From assembly GCF_001613345.1 (NCBI RefSeq), contig NZ_BDCE01000072.1, forward strand, positions 62,001 to 126,000: 64,000 nucleotides of DNA. Direction: 5' to 3'. Both the position numbers and the translations under genes were made by a program. The stretch comes from Nocardia uniformis NBRC 13702 (GTDB lineage: Bacteria; Actinomycetota; Actinomycetes; Mycobacteriales; Mycobacteriaceae). The notes beneath the pieces were generated by a model that had not been told where the DNA came from, made no database searches, and saw nothing but the letters and a program-made list of their open reading frames with translations. Position 1 is the stretch's first letter, and every line of letters starts with the position of its first letter. Positions 1 to 8,187 of the stretch are shown one piece after another.

Positions 1-147
1 ATCGCGCTCCTGCGAGACAAGATCATTCCATTCTTCGAGCAGGGGGCGAAGGTGAATATCACCGATGTACAGGTGGATTCGGTCTCCAGGGACGATCAGG
101 TGGATCGCATGGTTTCCACGCTGCGCATGATCGGAGCGGTGCGATGA
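1..147 (+). CDS. C-terminal end of an upstream gene, probably an MCE-family protein (partial)
   Basis: The reading frame is open from base 1 to a TGA at 145-147, giving the last 48 residues of a protein that begins outside the window. The tail is amphipathic and ends in LRMIGAVR. It overlaps the next gene by four bases (ATGA), the translational coupling usual inside mce operons. That position, directly before an MCE protein and a Mce-associated membrane protein, suggests it is one of the six mceA-F subunits of a lipid-import system at the cell envelope. The fragment has no diagnostic motif, so the family assignment rests on context. Confidence 0.5.
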   Translation: MALLRDKIIPFFEQGAKVNITDVQVDSVSRDDQVDRMVSTLRMIGAVR

Positions 148-1100
148 AGTGGGGATCGATCGCGTCACTGACCGGAATCGCGGTGGTCACCGTGGTCGGC
201 GCGAGCTATCTGACCTTCGGTGTGGTGCGCGCCGACCCGTGGGCCGAATTCACGCACGCCTCCATGGTGCTGCCGAATTCCGGTTCGCTGGAGGTGGGTT
301 CGCCGATTCTGCTGACCGGCATCGAGGTCGGCGAGGTGACCTCGGTGCAGGGCGTCGCGGCGGGCGTGGAGGTCGGCTTCCGGCTTGACGCCGATCGACA
401 GGTGCCCAGCGACAGCACCGTTGTCATCGAGCATCTCTCGGCGCTCGGCGAGCCATATGTGGAGTTCCGGCCCAACGGCGGCGGCGGACCGTATCTCACC
501 GACGGGCAACGACTGGACGCGTCCACGGTGCGGCCGCCACTATCCATTCCCGAGGTGGCCCGGCTGGTCACCCAGACCATGAACCAGCTCGATCCAGCGG
601 TCGTCGGTTCACTGGTGGACACCGTCGGCAAGGCGTTCATCGGGACCGACTCCGCCATGCCGCCGCTACAGCGGGCCGGTGATCTGCTCGCCGCGGCCAT
701 TATGAGCCGCGAGCCCAAGATCGCGTCGCTGCTGAACAGCTTCCAGGCCACCGCCGCGGATATGGACGGCATGGGCGAAGCCACCGGCGCGGCCGCACCG
801 GCCTTCGTGGAGTTCTCGCACGCGCTGACCGAGCTGACCGAAGCGGTCGGTAGACTCGTCGACGGCCGACCCGGCCCGCAGGACTACCTCGCGGAGGGCG
901 GATTGGCCTCCTTCCTGGCACGGCTCGACGACTGGTTGCAGCAGGCCGGACCCGAATTGAAAACTCTCGCACCCACCCTGCGACCGCTGGCCGACGCCGC
1001 GCGCAGTACGGGACCTCGGATCGATATCAGCAGTCTGATTTCGCAGGCACTCGCCGATACCGGCGACGGTGCCGTGCGGGTGCGGGTCAACGTCAAGTAG
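144..1100 (+). CDS. MCE family protein (MlaD domain), probably the last subunit of an mce operon
   Basis: A 318-residue protein with one N-terminal membrane anchor (about residues 8-28), followed by an MlaD/MCE domain at about residues 37-112 (GSPILLTGIEVGEVTSV, then a GEPYVEF element). The rest is a mostly helical tail. MCE proteins form hexameric, tube-like substrate channels that carry lipids or sterols across the periplasm to an ABC permease. The protein is shorter than typical mycobacterial MceF. The ATG overlaps the upstream stop (ATGA). It is followed after 23 bases by a Mce-associated membrane protein, so this is the 3' end of the operon. The substrate cannot be read from the sequence. 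Confidence 0.85.
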   Translation: MKWGSIASLTGIAVVTVVGASYLTFGVVRADPWAEFTHASMVLPNSGSLEVGSPILLTGIEVGEVTSVQGVAAGVEVGFRLDADRQVPSDSTVVIEHLSALGEPYVEFRPNGGGGPYLTDGQRLDASTVRPPLSIPEVARLVTQTMNQLDPAVVGSLVDTVGKAFIGTDSAMPPLQRAGDLLAAAIMSREPKIASLLNSFQATAADMDGMGEATGAAAPAFVEFSHALTELTEAVGRLVDGRPGPQDYLAEGGLASFLARLDDWLQQAGPELKTLAPTLRPLADAARSTGPRIDISSLISQALADTGDGAVRVRVNVK

Positions 1101-1123
1101 TCCAGTAATAGAGGAGGAAGCGG

Positions 1124-1786
1124 ATGTCGAACGACACCGAACCGAAGCGGGTAGTCGACGCGGAGGCCGCTGCTGCCTCCGTCGAGCTGGGTAAGGGCGG
1201 TACCGACACCGCCGCGACCGTTCCGAGCGCGGCCGATGCCCCGGCGAGCCCCGGTCCCGCCGCCCGCAAGACCGTTTCGCTGCCCCTGTCCACCCTGGTG
1301 GCGGCCGTGGTCGCGGTTCTGATGATCGGCGCGACCGTGGTCACCACCGGCCTGTGGCTCAATGCCCGCGGCGAGCTCTCCGACCGCGACGCCAAGGCCG
1401 CCGCCGAACAGCACGCCGAACAGGTCGCCACCGATTACGCCCTCGGTGCGTCGAATATCAACTTCGCCGACCTGCCCGCCTGGCAGAGCCGCCTCAAGGC
1501 CAACACCACGCCGAAGCTGAGCAACCAGTTCGATGCCGCCGGACCGAAGCTCTCCGAGGCCCTGACCGTCCTGAAGTGGACCTCCAGCGCCACCCCGGTG
1601 GCCGCCAAGGTGATCACCCGCGACGGCGACGCCTACGTGGTCGATGTCTTTCTCGACGTCACCAGCACCAATGCCCAGAACCCGCAGGGCGTGAAGACCA
1701 CCGTCACCTACACCGTCACCGTCAACCCCGACGGCTGGCAGGTCGCGGACGTCGGCGGTATGGACCTGACCCTGCCCAAGCGCTAG
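1124..1786 (+). CDS. Mce-associated membrane protein (Mas-like)
   Basis: A 220-residue protein with an Ala/Pro-rich cytoplasmic N-terminus, one transmembrane helix at about residues 56-78, and a C-terminal extracytoplasmic domain of about 130 residues. The domain ends TVTVNPDGWQVADVGGMDL, a pattern typical of Mas proteins, which have an NTF2-like fold. Such proteins are encoded just after mceF and are thought to stabilise or assist the Mce complex. A strong ribosome site (GAGGAGG) lies 8 bases before the ATG. It is the last gene of the operon. A dispersed palindromic element follows at 1832-1908. Confidence 0.8.
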   Translation: MSNDTEPKRVVDAEAAAASVELGKGGTDTAATVPSAADAPASPGPAARKTVSLPLSTLVAAVVAVLMIGATVVTTGLWLNARGELSDRDAKAAAEQHAEQVATDYALGASNINFADLPAWQSRLKANTTPKLSNQFDAAGPKLSEALTVLKWTSSATPVAAKVITRDGDAYVVDVFLDVTSTNAQNPQGVKTTVTYTVTVNPDGWQVADVGGMDLTLPKR

Positions 1787-1831
1787 GCACCTGGTCGGAA
1801 GTTCCGGCCGCAACCCCCGCCATAGCCCCTC

Positions 1832-1908
1832 GTCATTCCGGCGTGCTTTTGGCCGGAATCCACACCTCCGCCGTGGTGGATTCCTGGCCGAAGACATGCC
1901 GGGATGAC
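1832..1908. repeat. Dispersed palindromic element, copy 1
   Basis: A 77-base inverted-repeat element. It opens GTCATTCCGGCGTGCTTTTG and closes with a diverged right arm ending GCCGGGATGAC. The inner arms (GGCCGGAATCCAC and GTGGATTCCTGGCC) also pair. It sits between two convergent genes (mce-associated protein and thioesterase). Four related copies lie at 6621, 23516, 38160 and 60608. It could act as a bidirectional terminator or be a REP/MITE-like repeat. Confidence 0.8.
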
Positions 1909-1937
1909 GGGGGCTGCGCCGCACCCGTGCGTGAACC

Positions 1938-2723
1938 TCAGTAATTCAGCGGGCTGATCCGCGCCAGGGTCCGGGCCGAGCCGTCCACCTCGAGCTGGAT
2001 ATCCAACCCGGTGTCGGCGCGCCGGGTTCGGATCACGACGTCATCGGCACCCATGACCGCGCCGACATGTTCGACAATCGCGCGGTACGGCGCTGTCCCC
2101 AGCTCGGGATGCAGGGCGAGCCCCTCCTCGACCGCCTCCCAGTGCACCGCGTTATTGACATGTCCCAACCGGTCGACATCGGTGACACGCAGCTGGAAGG
2201 ACCGCCCTGCGCCGTCGGCGGCGGGTGAGATGGGTTGCAGCGCCGCCTGCCATCGCAGCCGGTGCTCGGTCGTCACCGCGAGCATCGGTGCCATGAACCG
2301 GTCGCTCATTCGGGCCGGGCGGGCCGCCTCGGGATCGATATTGATGAGGAACTGTTCGGCCTCGATCAGGCCCCCTCGCTCGCTGTCGATCTGTATACGC
2401 GCGTTGAACCAGCGATTCGACATGGCGGAGGGCCACCGGCGCAGGGTGACGCGGTCGCCGAACTCGATCGGGCGCACCACATCGATTACCGTGCGCCGCA
2501 CCAGCCAGGCCAGGTGCAGATGGCCTTCCTCGGCGGCCTCGAGCTGTTCATAACCGATATCCATGGCATATCGTGCGATGGCGTCGAGCCGCAGTCGTTC
2601 CTGTCCGTCGGTATCGCCGAGCCGGACCGGCCAGCTCACCGTGTACGCCGCGGGGGCGTCCGGGCAGGGTGGCAGCGGAAATGCGATACCGGACTGCTGA
2701 ATAGTGCTGTTTGCCGTGCCCAT
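1938..2723 (-). CDS. Acyl-ACP thioesterase family protein
   Basis: The protein has 261 residues if started at the ATG at 2723, which is preceded by GAAGGGAAAT. The open frame extends further upstream but would run into the divergent gene at 2872. Two hot-dog halves are visible: VSWPVRLGDTDGQERLRLDA near the N-terminus and LRVTDVDRLGHVNNAVHWEA in the second half. The DxxxHVNNxxY/H pattern is characteristic of FatA-like acyl-ACP thioesterases. It resembles mycobacterial Rv2001 in size and layout. Likely role: hydrolysis of acyl-ACP or acyl-CoA thioesters in the cytoplasm. It is convergent with the mce operon, with repeat copy 1 between them. The substrate is unknown. Confidence 0.75.
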   Translation of the reverse strand: MGTANSTIQQSGIAFPLPPCPDAPAAYTVSWPVRLGDTDGQERLRLDAIARYAMDIGYEQLEAAEEGHLHLAWLVRRTVIDVVRPIEFGDRVTLRRWPSAMSNRWFNARIQIDSERGGLIEAEQFLINIDPEAARPARMSDRFMAPMLAVTTEHRLRWQAALQPISPAADGAGRSFQLRVTDVDRLGHVNNAVHWEAVEEGLALHPELGTAPYRAIVEHVGAVMGADDVVIRTRRADTGLDIQLEVDGSARTLARISPLNY

Positions 2724-2871
2724 CAGCGATTTCCCTTCGTCGGTGGCGGTGGTCGGCGGCAGTGGAAGGCCCTGCCGCGCCATCCAACCACGGCAGCGGC
2801 GCATCTCCGGGACGCGGAAACTCCGCTGCCCGGTATCATCGGCCGCCAGGTCATAACCGTGGAGGAGAGTC

Positions 2872-3675
2872 ATGTCCGCGAATCCAACTGCCGCCGAACT
2901 GCTGTCGACCGTCGAGGCGTCGCCGAAAGCGGTCGCCGCGCATGACAAGGCGGCCTGGGTGGACCTGTTCGCCGATGGGGCGAGCGTCGAGGACCCGGTG
3001 GGGTCGCGGCCGCATGTGGGGCGTTCGGCCATCGACCGGTTCTACGACACCTTTATCGCGCCCAATGACATCGCTTTTCGGATCGAACACGATGTGGTCT
3101 GCGGGATGACCGTTTTTCGCGATCTCTCCATCGAGACGACCATGTCGACCGGCGTCATGCTGCCGGTGCCCATGCATTTGCGCTACGACATCACCGATAT
3201 CGACGGGGTGCTGAAAATCCGTGCGTTGCGGGCACATTGGGAACTGCCGGGCATGATCGCCCAGCTGATGGGTGCGGGGACCGCGGGCCTGCTGGCCGGA
3301 ATGAAGTTGGGGCCGCAGCTGATCGGGAATCAGGGGGTCGGCGGCGCGCTCGGGTTCATGCGGGCGATGGGTACCGTCGGTGCGCGCGGGAAGAAGGCGG
3401 CGGGGGCGTTGCTGGATGCGGCCGCACGCGGTGACGCGGCGGGGGTGCGGGCGGTGCTGGCGCCGGTCGCGCGGCTGGAATGGCCTGTGGGCGATGCCAT
3501 GTCGGTGGAGGACTTCGTCACGCGCGCCGCGCGACTGCGCTGGAGCAAACCCATTGCGGCGGGTCGCACCGTAACCGCGACGGTCGAATCCCGCGATGCT
3601 CGCGGCATCGCACAGCTCGACTTCACCGATCGCGGCCACCGCATCCAGGCGGCACGGATCTTCCTGCCGAGCTGA
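2872..3675 (+). CDS. NTF2-like (SnoaL/ketosteroid isomerase-type) protein
   Basis: The protein has 267 residues. The start ATG follows GAGGAGAG. Residues about 8-135 form an NTF2-like domain (AHDKAAWVDLFADGASVEDP, then VGRSAIDRFYDTFI). A Gly/Ala-rich linker at about 135-185 leads to a shorter second part that may be a degenerate second NTF2-like half. Members of this fold include isomerases, hydratases and ligand-binding proteins, and the catalytic residues cannot be assigned here. It is divergent from the thioesterase with about 150 bases between starts, so the two may share a regulatory region. Its stop directly abuts a small convergent gene. Confidence 0.7.
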   Translation: MSANPTAAELLSTVEASPKAVAAHDKAAWVDLFADGASVEDPVGSRPHVGRSAIDRFYDTFIAPNDIAFRIEHDVVCGMTVFRDLSIETTMSTGVMLPVPMHLRYDITDIDGVLKIRALRAHWELPGMIAQLMGAGTAGLLAGMKLGPQLIGNQGVGGALGFMRAMGTVGARGKKAAGALLDAAARGDAAGVRAVLAPVARLEWPVGDAMSVEDFVTRAARLRWSKPIAAGRTVTATVESRDARGIAQLDFTDRGHRIQAARIFLPS

Positions 3676-3864
3676 CTATCGTTCGAACCCGACGATATCG
3701 GCGACCGCATCGGACTGACTGAACGTACTGCCCCCGGCGGCCCCGACTACTTTGCCGTGCACCGAGATCAGCCACTGTCCGCATACGCAGCGCAGATAGC
3801 GGACGCCGCGGTGTGCCGATACGGCGGTGGCGGGTGAGGGCCAGGAGCAGGAGGGGCAGTTCAC
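3676..3864 (-). CDS. Small zinc-ribbon-like protein
   Basis: A 62-residue protein if started at the GTG at 3864, which has AAGGA eight bases upstream. A TTG at 3897 would add 11 residues. It opens with CPSC and has a second cysteine pair in the segment RYLRCVCGQW, spaced as in small zinc ribbons of the CxxC...CxC type. No other domain fits in so short a protein. Its stop abuts the stop of the NTF2-like gene (convergent). The Cys pattern makes it more likely to be real than the surrounding shadow frames, but the function is unknown. Confidence 0.5.
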   Translation of the reverse strand: MNCPSCSWPSPATAVSAHRGVRYLRCVCGQWLISVHGKVVGAAGGSTFSQSDAVADIVGFER

Positions 3865-3956
3865 CCTGCCAATCCTTATCCGGAAAACATCCAGCAAAGA
3901 TCAACGACACGCAGGCATGCGCGAACCGTGTTGGTAAAACCCATCGTTTGACCTTG

Positions 3957-4979
3957 CTATGCGCGCTGGCCACGATTTCCACTGCGCCGCACCGCCGTCG
4001 GCGTCGCATGCCACCAGCGGCGTGCGCAGCGTGTGAAAGTCGCCTGTTCCGACAGTCCGATCAGTGAGGCCACCTGACTCATCGGCATATCGGTGGTGGT
4101 CAGGTAGCGCCGCGCCTCCTCGCGTCGCGCCTCATCGAGAATGGTGGCGAAGGAGGTGCCCTCCGCGGCCAACCGTCGTTGCAGGGTGCGCGGATGCACC
4201 GTCAAAAGGCGTGCCACCGCGCCTATTTCGGGGGCGGCGGTGCCGAGTAGGCGTTGTACCGCGGCCCGAACCCGGGGCGCGACCTCCGCATTCTCTCCGC
4301 CGGTCAGCTCGGCCAGGAAGGCCATGGCCAGCCGATGCAGATTCTCATCGCCACCCGAAAGCGGCCGGGTGGCAAGGCTGCTCGGTACCCGGAGCAGGGC
4401 GGCCGGGCGTTCGACCCGCACCGGCGCACCGAAGAATTCCTCGTAGACCGATAGTGGCGCGGCTGGTCGATACGGCAGCTCCACCGAACGCAATCCGTAT
4501 CGCACCTCCGCGAGTCGTTGCAGGATCGTGTGGTGCACGAATGCCAATCCCAGATCGGTGCCCTGCACCGGATTCGGTATCCCGGGCGGTCCGCCGTACC
4601 GCAGCGCGATCACACTGCGATCGCCGTAGGGGTCCGGCTCCAAGGTGAGGCTCAGCGCGCGGGCGTGGACGAACAGGTAGCGCGAGGTGCACTCGAGGAC
4701 GTCGGCGAGGGTGGGGGAGTTGGCGATGGCCAGCGCCAGTGGACCCAGCATGGCCAGGTCTTGGCGGCGGGAAATGCGCAATCCCAGATCGGGGCAGCGC
4801 AATCGGTGTGCGGCCAGCTCCAGTACCGCCGCCACCTCGAAGTCCGATACCAGGAGGTCGTCGGTATCGAGTGCGGCCACCGGCAGGCCGCAGGCAGTGG
4901 CGAATTCCTCGGCATTGCCACCGAGCTCCGCCACGGTGGCACGGAAGCCGCGCAGTCCCGCGGATCTGATCACCGACAT
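3957..4979 (-). CDS. AraC family transcriptional regulator (Arabinose_bd-type N-terminus)
   Basis: A 340-residue protein started at the ATG at 4979; the longer open frame would overlap the divergent monooxygenase start. The N-terminal ~200 residues (GFRATVAELGGNAEEFATAC onward) match the ligand-binding domain of OruR/ArgR-type AraC regulators. The C-terminal ~100 residues carry two helix-turn-helix units (VHPRTLQRRLAAEGTSF and SQVASLIGLSEQATFTRC). This architecture often controls a divergent flavin monooxygenase or lipid-degradation gene, which is the arrangement here. Two direct repeats with a 21-base period in the 70-base intergenic region are a plausible binding site. Confidence 0.85.
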   Translation of the reverse strand: MSVIRSAGLRGFRATVAELGGNAEEFATACGLPVAALDTDDLLVSDFEVAAVLELAAHRLRCPDLGLRISRRQDLAMLGPLALAIANSPTLADVLECTSRYLFVHARALSLTLEPDPYGDRSVIALRYGGPPGIPNPVQGTDLGLAFVHHTILQRLAEVRYGLRSVELPYRPAAPLSVYEEFFGAPVRVERPAALLRVPSSLATRPLSGGDENLHRLAMAFLAELTGGENAEVAPRVRAAVQRLLGTAAPEIGAVARLLTVHPRTLQRRLAAEGTSFATILDEARREEARRYLTTTDMPMSQVASLIGLSEQATFTRCARRWWHATPTAVRRSGNRGQRA

Positions 4980-4980
4980 G

Positions 4981-5015
4981 TCGTACAGAATCAAATACTT
5001 GTCGTGCAGAGTCAA
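4981..5015. promoter_or_regulatory. Candidate AraC operator: two 14-bp direct repeats, 21-bp period
   Basis: TCGTACAGAATCAA at 4981-4994 and TCGTGCAGAGTCAA at 5002-5015 match at 12 of 14 positions. They start exactly 21 bases apart, two helical turns. AraC-family dimers typically bind such tandem half-sites on one DNA face. The pair fills most of the short region between the divergent AraC and monooxygenase starts. Confidence 0.6.
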
Positions 5016-5049
5016 GAAGGATGGCTGGGGCGGCGACAGACTGGAGTTC

Positions 5050-6552
5050 ATGAGCGAGCGGGAGATCGGCACGGCCGAGCGGGTTGAGCATCTCGATGTC
5101 GTGATCGTCGGCGCGGGACTTTCCGGTATCGGCGCCGCCTACCGACTACAGACCGAGCATCCGGGCCGCAGCTACGCTGTCCTCGAGGCCCGCGACTCCC
5201 TCGGCGGTACCTGGGATCTGTTCCGCTACCCGGGTATTCGCTCCGACTCCGATATGTTCACCCTCGGCTACCCCTTCAAGCCGTGGCGCGACGCCAAATC
5301 CATTGCCGACGGCCCGTCCATTCTGCGGTACATCTGTGCGACGGCCACCGAGAACGGCATCGACCGACACATTCGCTTCGGCACCAAAGTCATTGCCGCC
5401 GAATGGGACAGCACCACCGCGCGCTGGACACTCACGCTGACGCAACGCACCGGAACCGGTGTCGAAACACGCAACCTCACCTGTGGTTTCCTGTACTCCT
5501 GCTCCGGTTACTACGACTACGACCGCGGCCACAGTCCCGAGTTCCCGGGTATCGACTCCTTCGGTGGGCAGGTCGTGCACCCGCAGTTCTGGCCGGAGCA
5601 GCTCGACTACACCGGTAAGAAGGTCGTGGTGATCGGTAGTGGCGCGACCGCCGTCACCCTGGTTCCAGCCATGGCCGAACAGGCCGAGAGCGTCACCATG
5701 TTGCAGCGCACTCCCACCTGGATCTCCGCTGTGCCCGGCCGCGACAAGATCGCCGATCGCATTCGCGAAACGCTGCCGCAGAAACTGGCGCACCGGGTGA
5801 TCCGCACCAAGAACATTCTGTTCAATATCGGCTTCTACCAGTACTGCCGTCGGCGTCCGGAGGCCGCGCGCAAACTACTCACCGGGCTGACCACACGAAT
5901 CCTGAAGGACGAGAAGCAGGTAGCCGAACACTTCACGCCCAGCTATAACCCATGGGATCAGCGCCTGTGCGCGGTACCCGATGCAGACTTCTTCAAAGCC
6001 ATGCGCAAGGGTAAGGCCGAGGTGGTCACCGATCACATCGAAACCTTTGTACCCGAAGGTATTCGACTGAAATCGGGGCGGGTGTTGGCGGCCGATATCG
6101 TGGTCACCGCCACCGGACTGCAATTGCTCGCCTTCGGTGGTATCGATCTGCACGTCGACGGTGTGCCGGTGCGGCTGAACGACCAATTCGTCTGGCAGGG
6201 CACCATGCTCACGGGCGTCCCCAATTTCGCGGTCTGCATCGGCTACACCAATGCCTCGTGGACCCTGCGCGCCGACCTCACCTCTCGCCTGGTCTGCAAG
6301 ATCCTGGGTTATATGGACCGCAACGGCTATCCGGCCGTCGTCCCCCAGCCCGACCGCGACCTCTCCGAACGTCCGCTGCTCGATCTGGCATCGGGTTATA
6401 TCCAGCGCTCCATCGGTGACTTCCCGCGCCAGGGTGACCGCCATCCGTGGACGGTCCGGCAGAACTATCTGCTCGACTCGGTTACCACCATGCGCACCGA
6501 CCTGAGGAAGTCCCTGCGTCCGCTGCCGATACGACAGTTCGAACGGGTGTGA
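5050..6552 (+). CDS. FAD-dependent Baeyer-Villiger monooxygenase (EthA-like)
   Basis: A 500-residue protein from the ATG at 5050. It has the N-terminal FAD-binding GAGLSG at residues 21-26. The Baeyer-Villiger fingerprint FxGxxxHxxxW is complete at residues 171-181 (FGGQVVHPQFW). A second Rossmann motif for NADPH (GSGATAV) lies near residue 196. Length and layout match the EthA group of type I BVMOs, which insert oxygen next to ketones or oxidise sulfur compounds using NADPH and O2. The start was chosen because it begins the conserved N-terminus and clears the divergent AraC gene. Regulation probably passes through the adjacent AraC regulator and the tandem repeats at 4981-5015. The substrate is unknown. 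In M. tuberculosis EthA is controlled by a TetR protein (EthR), so this wiring differs. Confidence 0.88.
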   Translation: MSEREIGTAERVEHLDVVIVGAGLSGIGAAYRLQTEHPGRSYAVLEARDSLGGTWDLFRYPGIRSDSDMFTLGYPFKPWRDAKSIADGPSILRYICATATENGIDRHIRFGTKVIAAEWDSTTARWTLTLTQRTGTGVETRNLTCGFLYSCSGYYDYDRGHSPEFPGIDSFGGQVVHPQFWPEQLDYTGKKVVVIGSGATAVTLVPAMAEQAESVTMLQRTPTWISAVPGRDKIADRIRETLPQKLAHRVIRTKNILFNIGFYQYCRRRPEAARKLLTGLTTRILKDEKQVAEHFTPSYNPWDQRLCAVPDADFFKAMRKGKAEVVTDHIETFVPEGIRLKSGRVLAADIVVTATGLQLLAFGGIDLHVDGVPVRLNDQFVWQGTMLTGVPNFAVCIGYTNASWTLRADLTSRLVCKILGYMDRNGYPAVVPQPDRDLSERPLLDLASGYIQRSIGDFPRQGDRHPWTVRQNYLLDSVTTMRTDLRKSLRPLPIRQFERV

Positions 6553-6881
6553 AGCGGGGTTATCCCTTGCCAGAGGTATGTGTGGCGTGTGCCACATATG
6601 GGCGTCGTAAATCGCTCCCCGTCATCCCGGCGTGCTTTGGCCGGGATCCACTACACATCAGAGGTGGATTCCGGCCAAAAGCACGCCGGAATGACGAAGG
6701 TCGCCGCCCCCGCTATTCCGACAGCGGGTGCTGGAATCCGCGCGGTTTTGGCGCGCCCCATGTGACACGCCGGAAGTAGCCGCCCACTCCGCGAGCAGCC
6801 GGTTTGCCATACCCACTCGCCGTGTCATGCTGGCGAAATCGAATCGTGGGGAATCGATCGGTGAATTGAGGGAGTGGGTAA
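6553..6881. other. Intergenic gap with palindromic element
   Basis: These 329 bases separate the monooxygenase from the Rv3235-like gene, both on the plus strand. They contain repeat copy 2 at 6621-6695. The remaining ~190 bases show no convincing coding frame. The bases just before 6882 provide a GGGA-type ribosome site. Confidence 0.6.
6621..6695. repeat. Dispersed palindromic element, copy 2
   Basis: A 75-base copy that opens GTCATCCCGGCGTGC and closes GCACGCCGGAATGAC. The outer arms pair almost perfectly, and the inner arms GGCCGGGATCCAC and GTGGATTCCGGCC also pair. This is the only copy of the five that lies between genes in tandem orientation rather than convergent genes. Confidence 0.8.
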
Positions 6882-7412
6882 ATGGCATTTCAAGGCCGGT
6901 ACTTGTCACCCGCGCCGAACCTGGAACCGCCCTTGCGGCCGTGCTGCGCACACGCGCTGCCGGTACCGCACGCACCGCCCCCGTGCCGGAACCGGGTGGC
7001 ACGCAATGACTCCGAGCGGGTGGGGACCGTCGCACCGCGACTTCCGGCGCGTGGCGCCCATCCCGAGATTGCCCCGATCGATGTCGAAGTGTGCGCGGGT
7101 GCACGAAAATTCGCGTGGCGGACAGCGCAGGTCGCCCTCGAGGTGCTCGACGGTCGTCGCCCGCCCGCGCAACTCGCCACGATCGCGGATGCCGCGGTGG
7201 TGGCAGCGGTGCGAACCTTGGTCGGTGCCCGGCTGGTTCCGGGGCGCGAACTCGGTGCGGCGGTACTGACCAGGATCGATGTGGTGATGGTTGATTCGAC
7301 GAGGGCCGAGGTATGTGGCGGATACGATCGCGGCCCCCGGCATTTCGCCCTGGCCGCCGGGATTACGCGCGGCCGTCGCGGTTGGCGAATGACCGTATTC
7401 CGGGTGCGCTGA
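6882..7412 (+). CDS. Rv3235-like protein (DUF6459 family)
   Basis: A 176-residue protein. The first ~60 residues are Pro/Ala/Arg-rich and probably disordered. Residues about 70-176 form the conserved part, with WRTAQVALEVLDGRRPPAQL, a run of small residues, then a basic C-terminal strand region (RHFALAAGITRGRRGWRMTV). This matches the pattern I know from Rv3235-type proteins, a conserved actinobacterial family of unknown function often found near cell-envelope or secretion genes. An ATG at 6882 follows a purine-rich GGGAGTGGG. A hairpin overlaps its stop codon. The neighbour lsr2 has its own promoter. Confidence 0.65.
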   Translation: MAFQGRYLSPAPNLEPPLRPCCAHALPVPHAPPPCRNRVARNDSERVGTVAPRLPARGAHPEIAPIDVEVCAGARKFAWRTAQVALEVLDGRRPPAQLATIADAAVVAAVRTLVGARLVPGRELGAAVLTRIDVVMVDSTRAEVCGGYDRGPRHFALAAGITRGRRGWRMTVFRVR

Positions 7413-7429
7413 CTGGTTCGTTTCAGCGC
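7406..7429. terminator. Hairpin overlapping the stop of the Rv3235-like gene
   Basis: Arms GCGCTGA (7406-7412) and TCAGCGC (7423-7429) pair perfectly around a 10-base loop. The left arm includes the TGA stop codon. There is no T-tract, so this would be a weak or factor-assisted terminator. Confidence 0.35.
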
Positions 7430-7500
7430 GGATCGAGCCCGACCCAGCGGCCGGTAATAGCCGAATTGCCTGACAGTCGCTAATTCGATTCGTGGCTGGT

Positions 7501-7529
7501 TTGAATTCTGTCTGTCACGGGCATAATAT
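7501..7529 (+). promoter_or_regulatory. Housekeeping-type promoter of lsr2
   Basis: TTGAAT at 7501-7506, a 17-base spacer, and TAATAT at 7524-7529 give a good sigma-A-like promoter in a GC-rich genome. The lsr2 ATG follows about 40 bases later. Confidence 0.65.
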
Positions 7530-7569
7530 TTTCGCCGATAAGCGGCATCAAAACGTGAAAGGGCAGTCC

Positions 7570-7905
7570 ATGGCGAAGAAAGTCACTGTGACCCTGGTCG
7601 ACGACTACGACGGCGAATCCAAGGCCGACGAAACCGTCTTTTTCTCGCTGGACGGTATGGACTACGAGATCGACCTGTCGCTGAAGAACGCCGGCAAGCT
7701 GCGCGGGGCGCTGGAGCCGTGGACCGAGAAGGCCCGCAAGGTCGGTCGGGCCAAGCGGAAGGCCGTGGGCGGTAAGACCCGTCCGGCGGTCGACCGTGAG
7801 GAGAGCACAGCGATCCGGGAATGGGCGCGCGCTCAGGGACATCAGGTGTCGTCGCGTGGACGCATCCCGGCGGAAATCGTCGAGGCGTACCACAAGGCGA
7901 AGTAG
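7570..7905 (+). CDS. lsr2: Nucleoid-associated protein Lsr2
   Basis: A 111-residue protein from the ATG at 7570. The open frame extends upstream, but that segment contains the promoter. It begins MAKKVTVTLVDDYDGESKA, the canonical Lsr2 N-terminal dimerisation domain. It ends with the DNA-binding domain REWARAQGHQVSSRGRIPAE, in which the RGR triad inserts into the AT-rich minor groove like an AT-hook. Lsr2 is the actinobacterial H-NS analogue: it bridges DNA and silences AT-rich or foreign genes. Length and motifs are complete. It is monocistronic, with its own promoter at 7501-7529 and a strong hairpin after the stop. Confidence 0.97.
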   Translation: MAKKVTVTLVDDYDGESKADETVFFSLDGMDYEIDLSLKNAGKLRGALEPWTEKARKVGRAKRKAVGGKTRPAVDREESTAIREWARAQGHQVSSRGRIPAEIVEAYHKAK

Positions 7906-7940
7906 AAACGGGACCGTAATTCGGGACTAATGAATTTCGG

Positions 7941-7978
7941 CAGGCGCCGGTGAACCGCTCAGCGGTCACCGGCGCCTG
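7941..7978 (+). terminator. Terminator hairpin of lsr2
   Basis: Arms CAGGCGCCGGTGA (7941-7953) and TCACCGGCGCCTG (7966-7978) are perfect complements. The stem continues with five more pairs after a one-base bulge. It starts 36 bases after the lsr2 stop. There is no clear T-tract, as is common in actinobacteria. Confidence 0.8.
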
Positions 7979-8187
7979 CTATATGCCACATATGGCGTCG
8001 ATGGTTCAACAGCAATCTCGCCGTGCCCGCCCGCCGCGTTTGCCCATAGGCCGGTAAAACCGGTAGGCAGGCATTCAACGATTCCCTGATTCGCCGCAAT
8101 GCGGGCGAGGACAGTGCCGTCCCGTACCCGATGGGCAACGTCGACTCGGCCGACCGGTAGCTCGTCCGGAGCCGAATCTTGTCCGGA

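Noticed and set aside
884..1924. Long minus-strand frame across the mce genes, ending in the palindromic repeat
   Set aside because: Antisense to two mce-type genes. The repeat gives it a spurious tail (RPKARRNDEG), the same artefact seen at the other copies.
4687..5049. Upstream in-frame extension of the Baeyer-Villiger monooxygenase
   Set aside because: It overlaps the AraC gene on the other strand and precedes the conserved FAD-binding N-terminus; 5050 is the natural start.
6580..6610. The short word TGCCACATATGG occurring both here and at about 7984
   Set aside because: Two copies of a 12-base word without further shared flanks are not enough to call a repeat.
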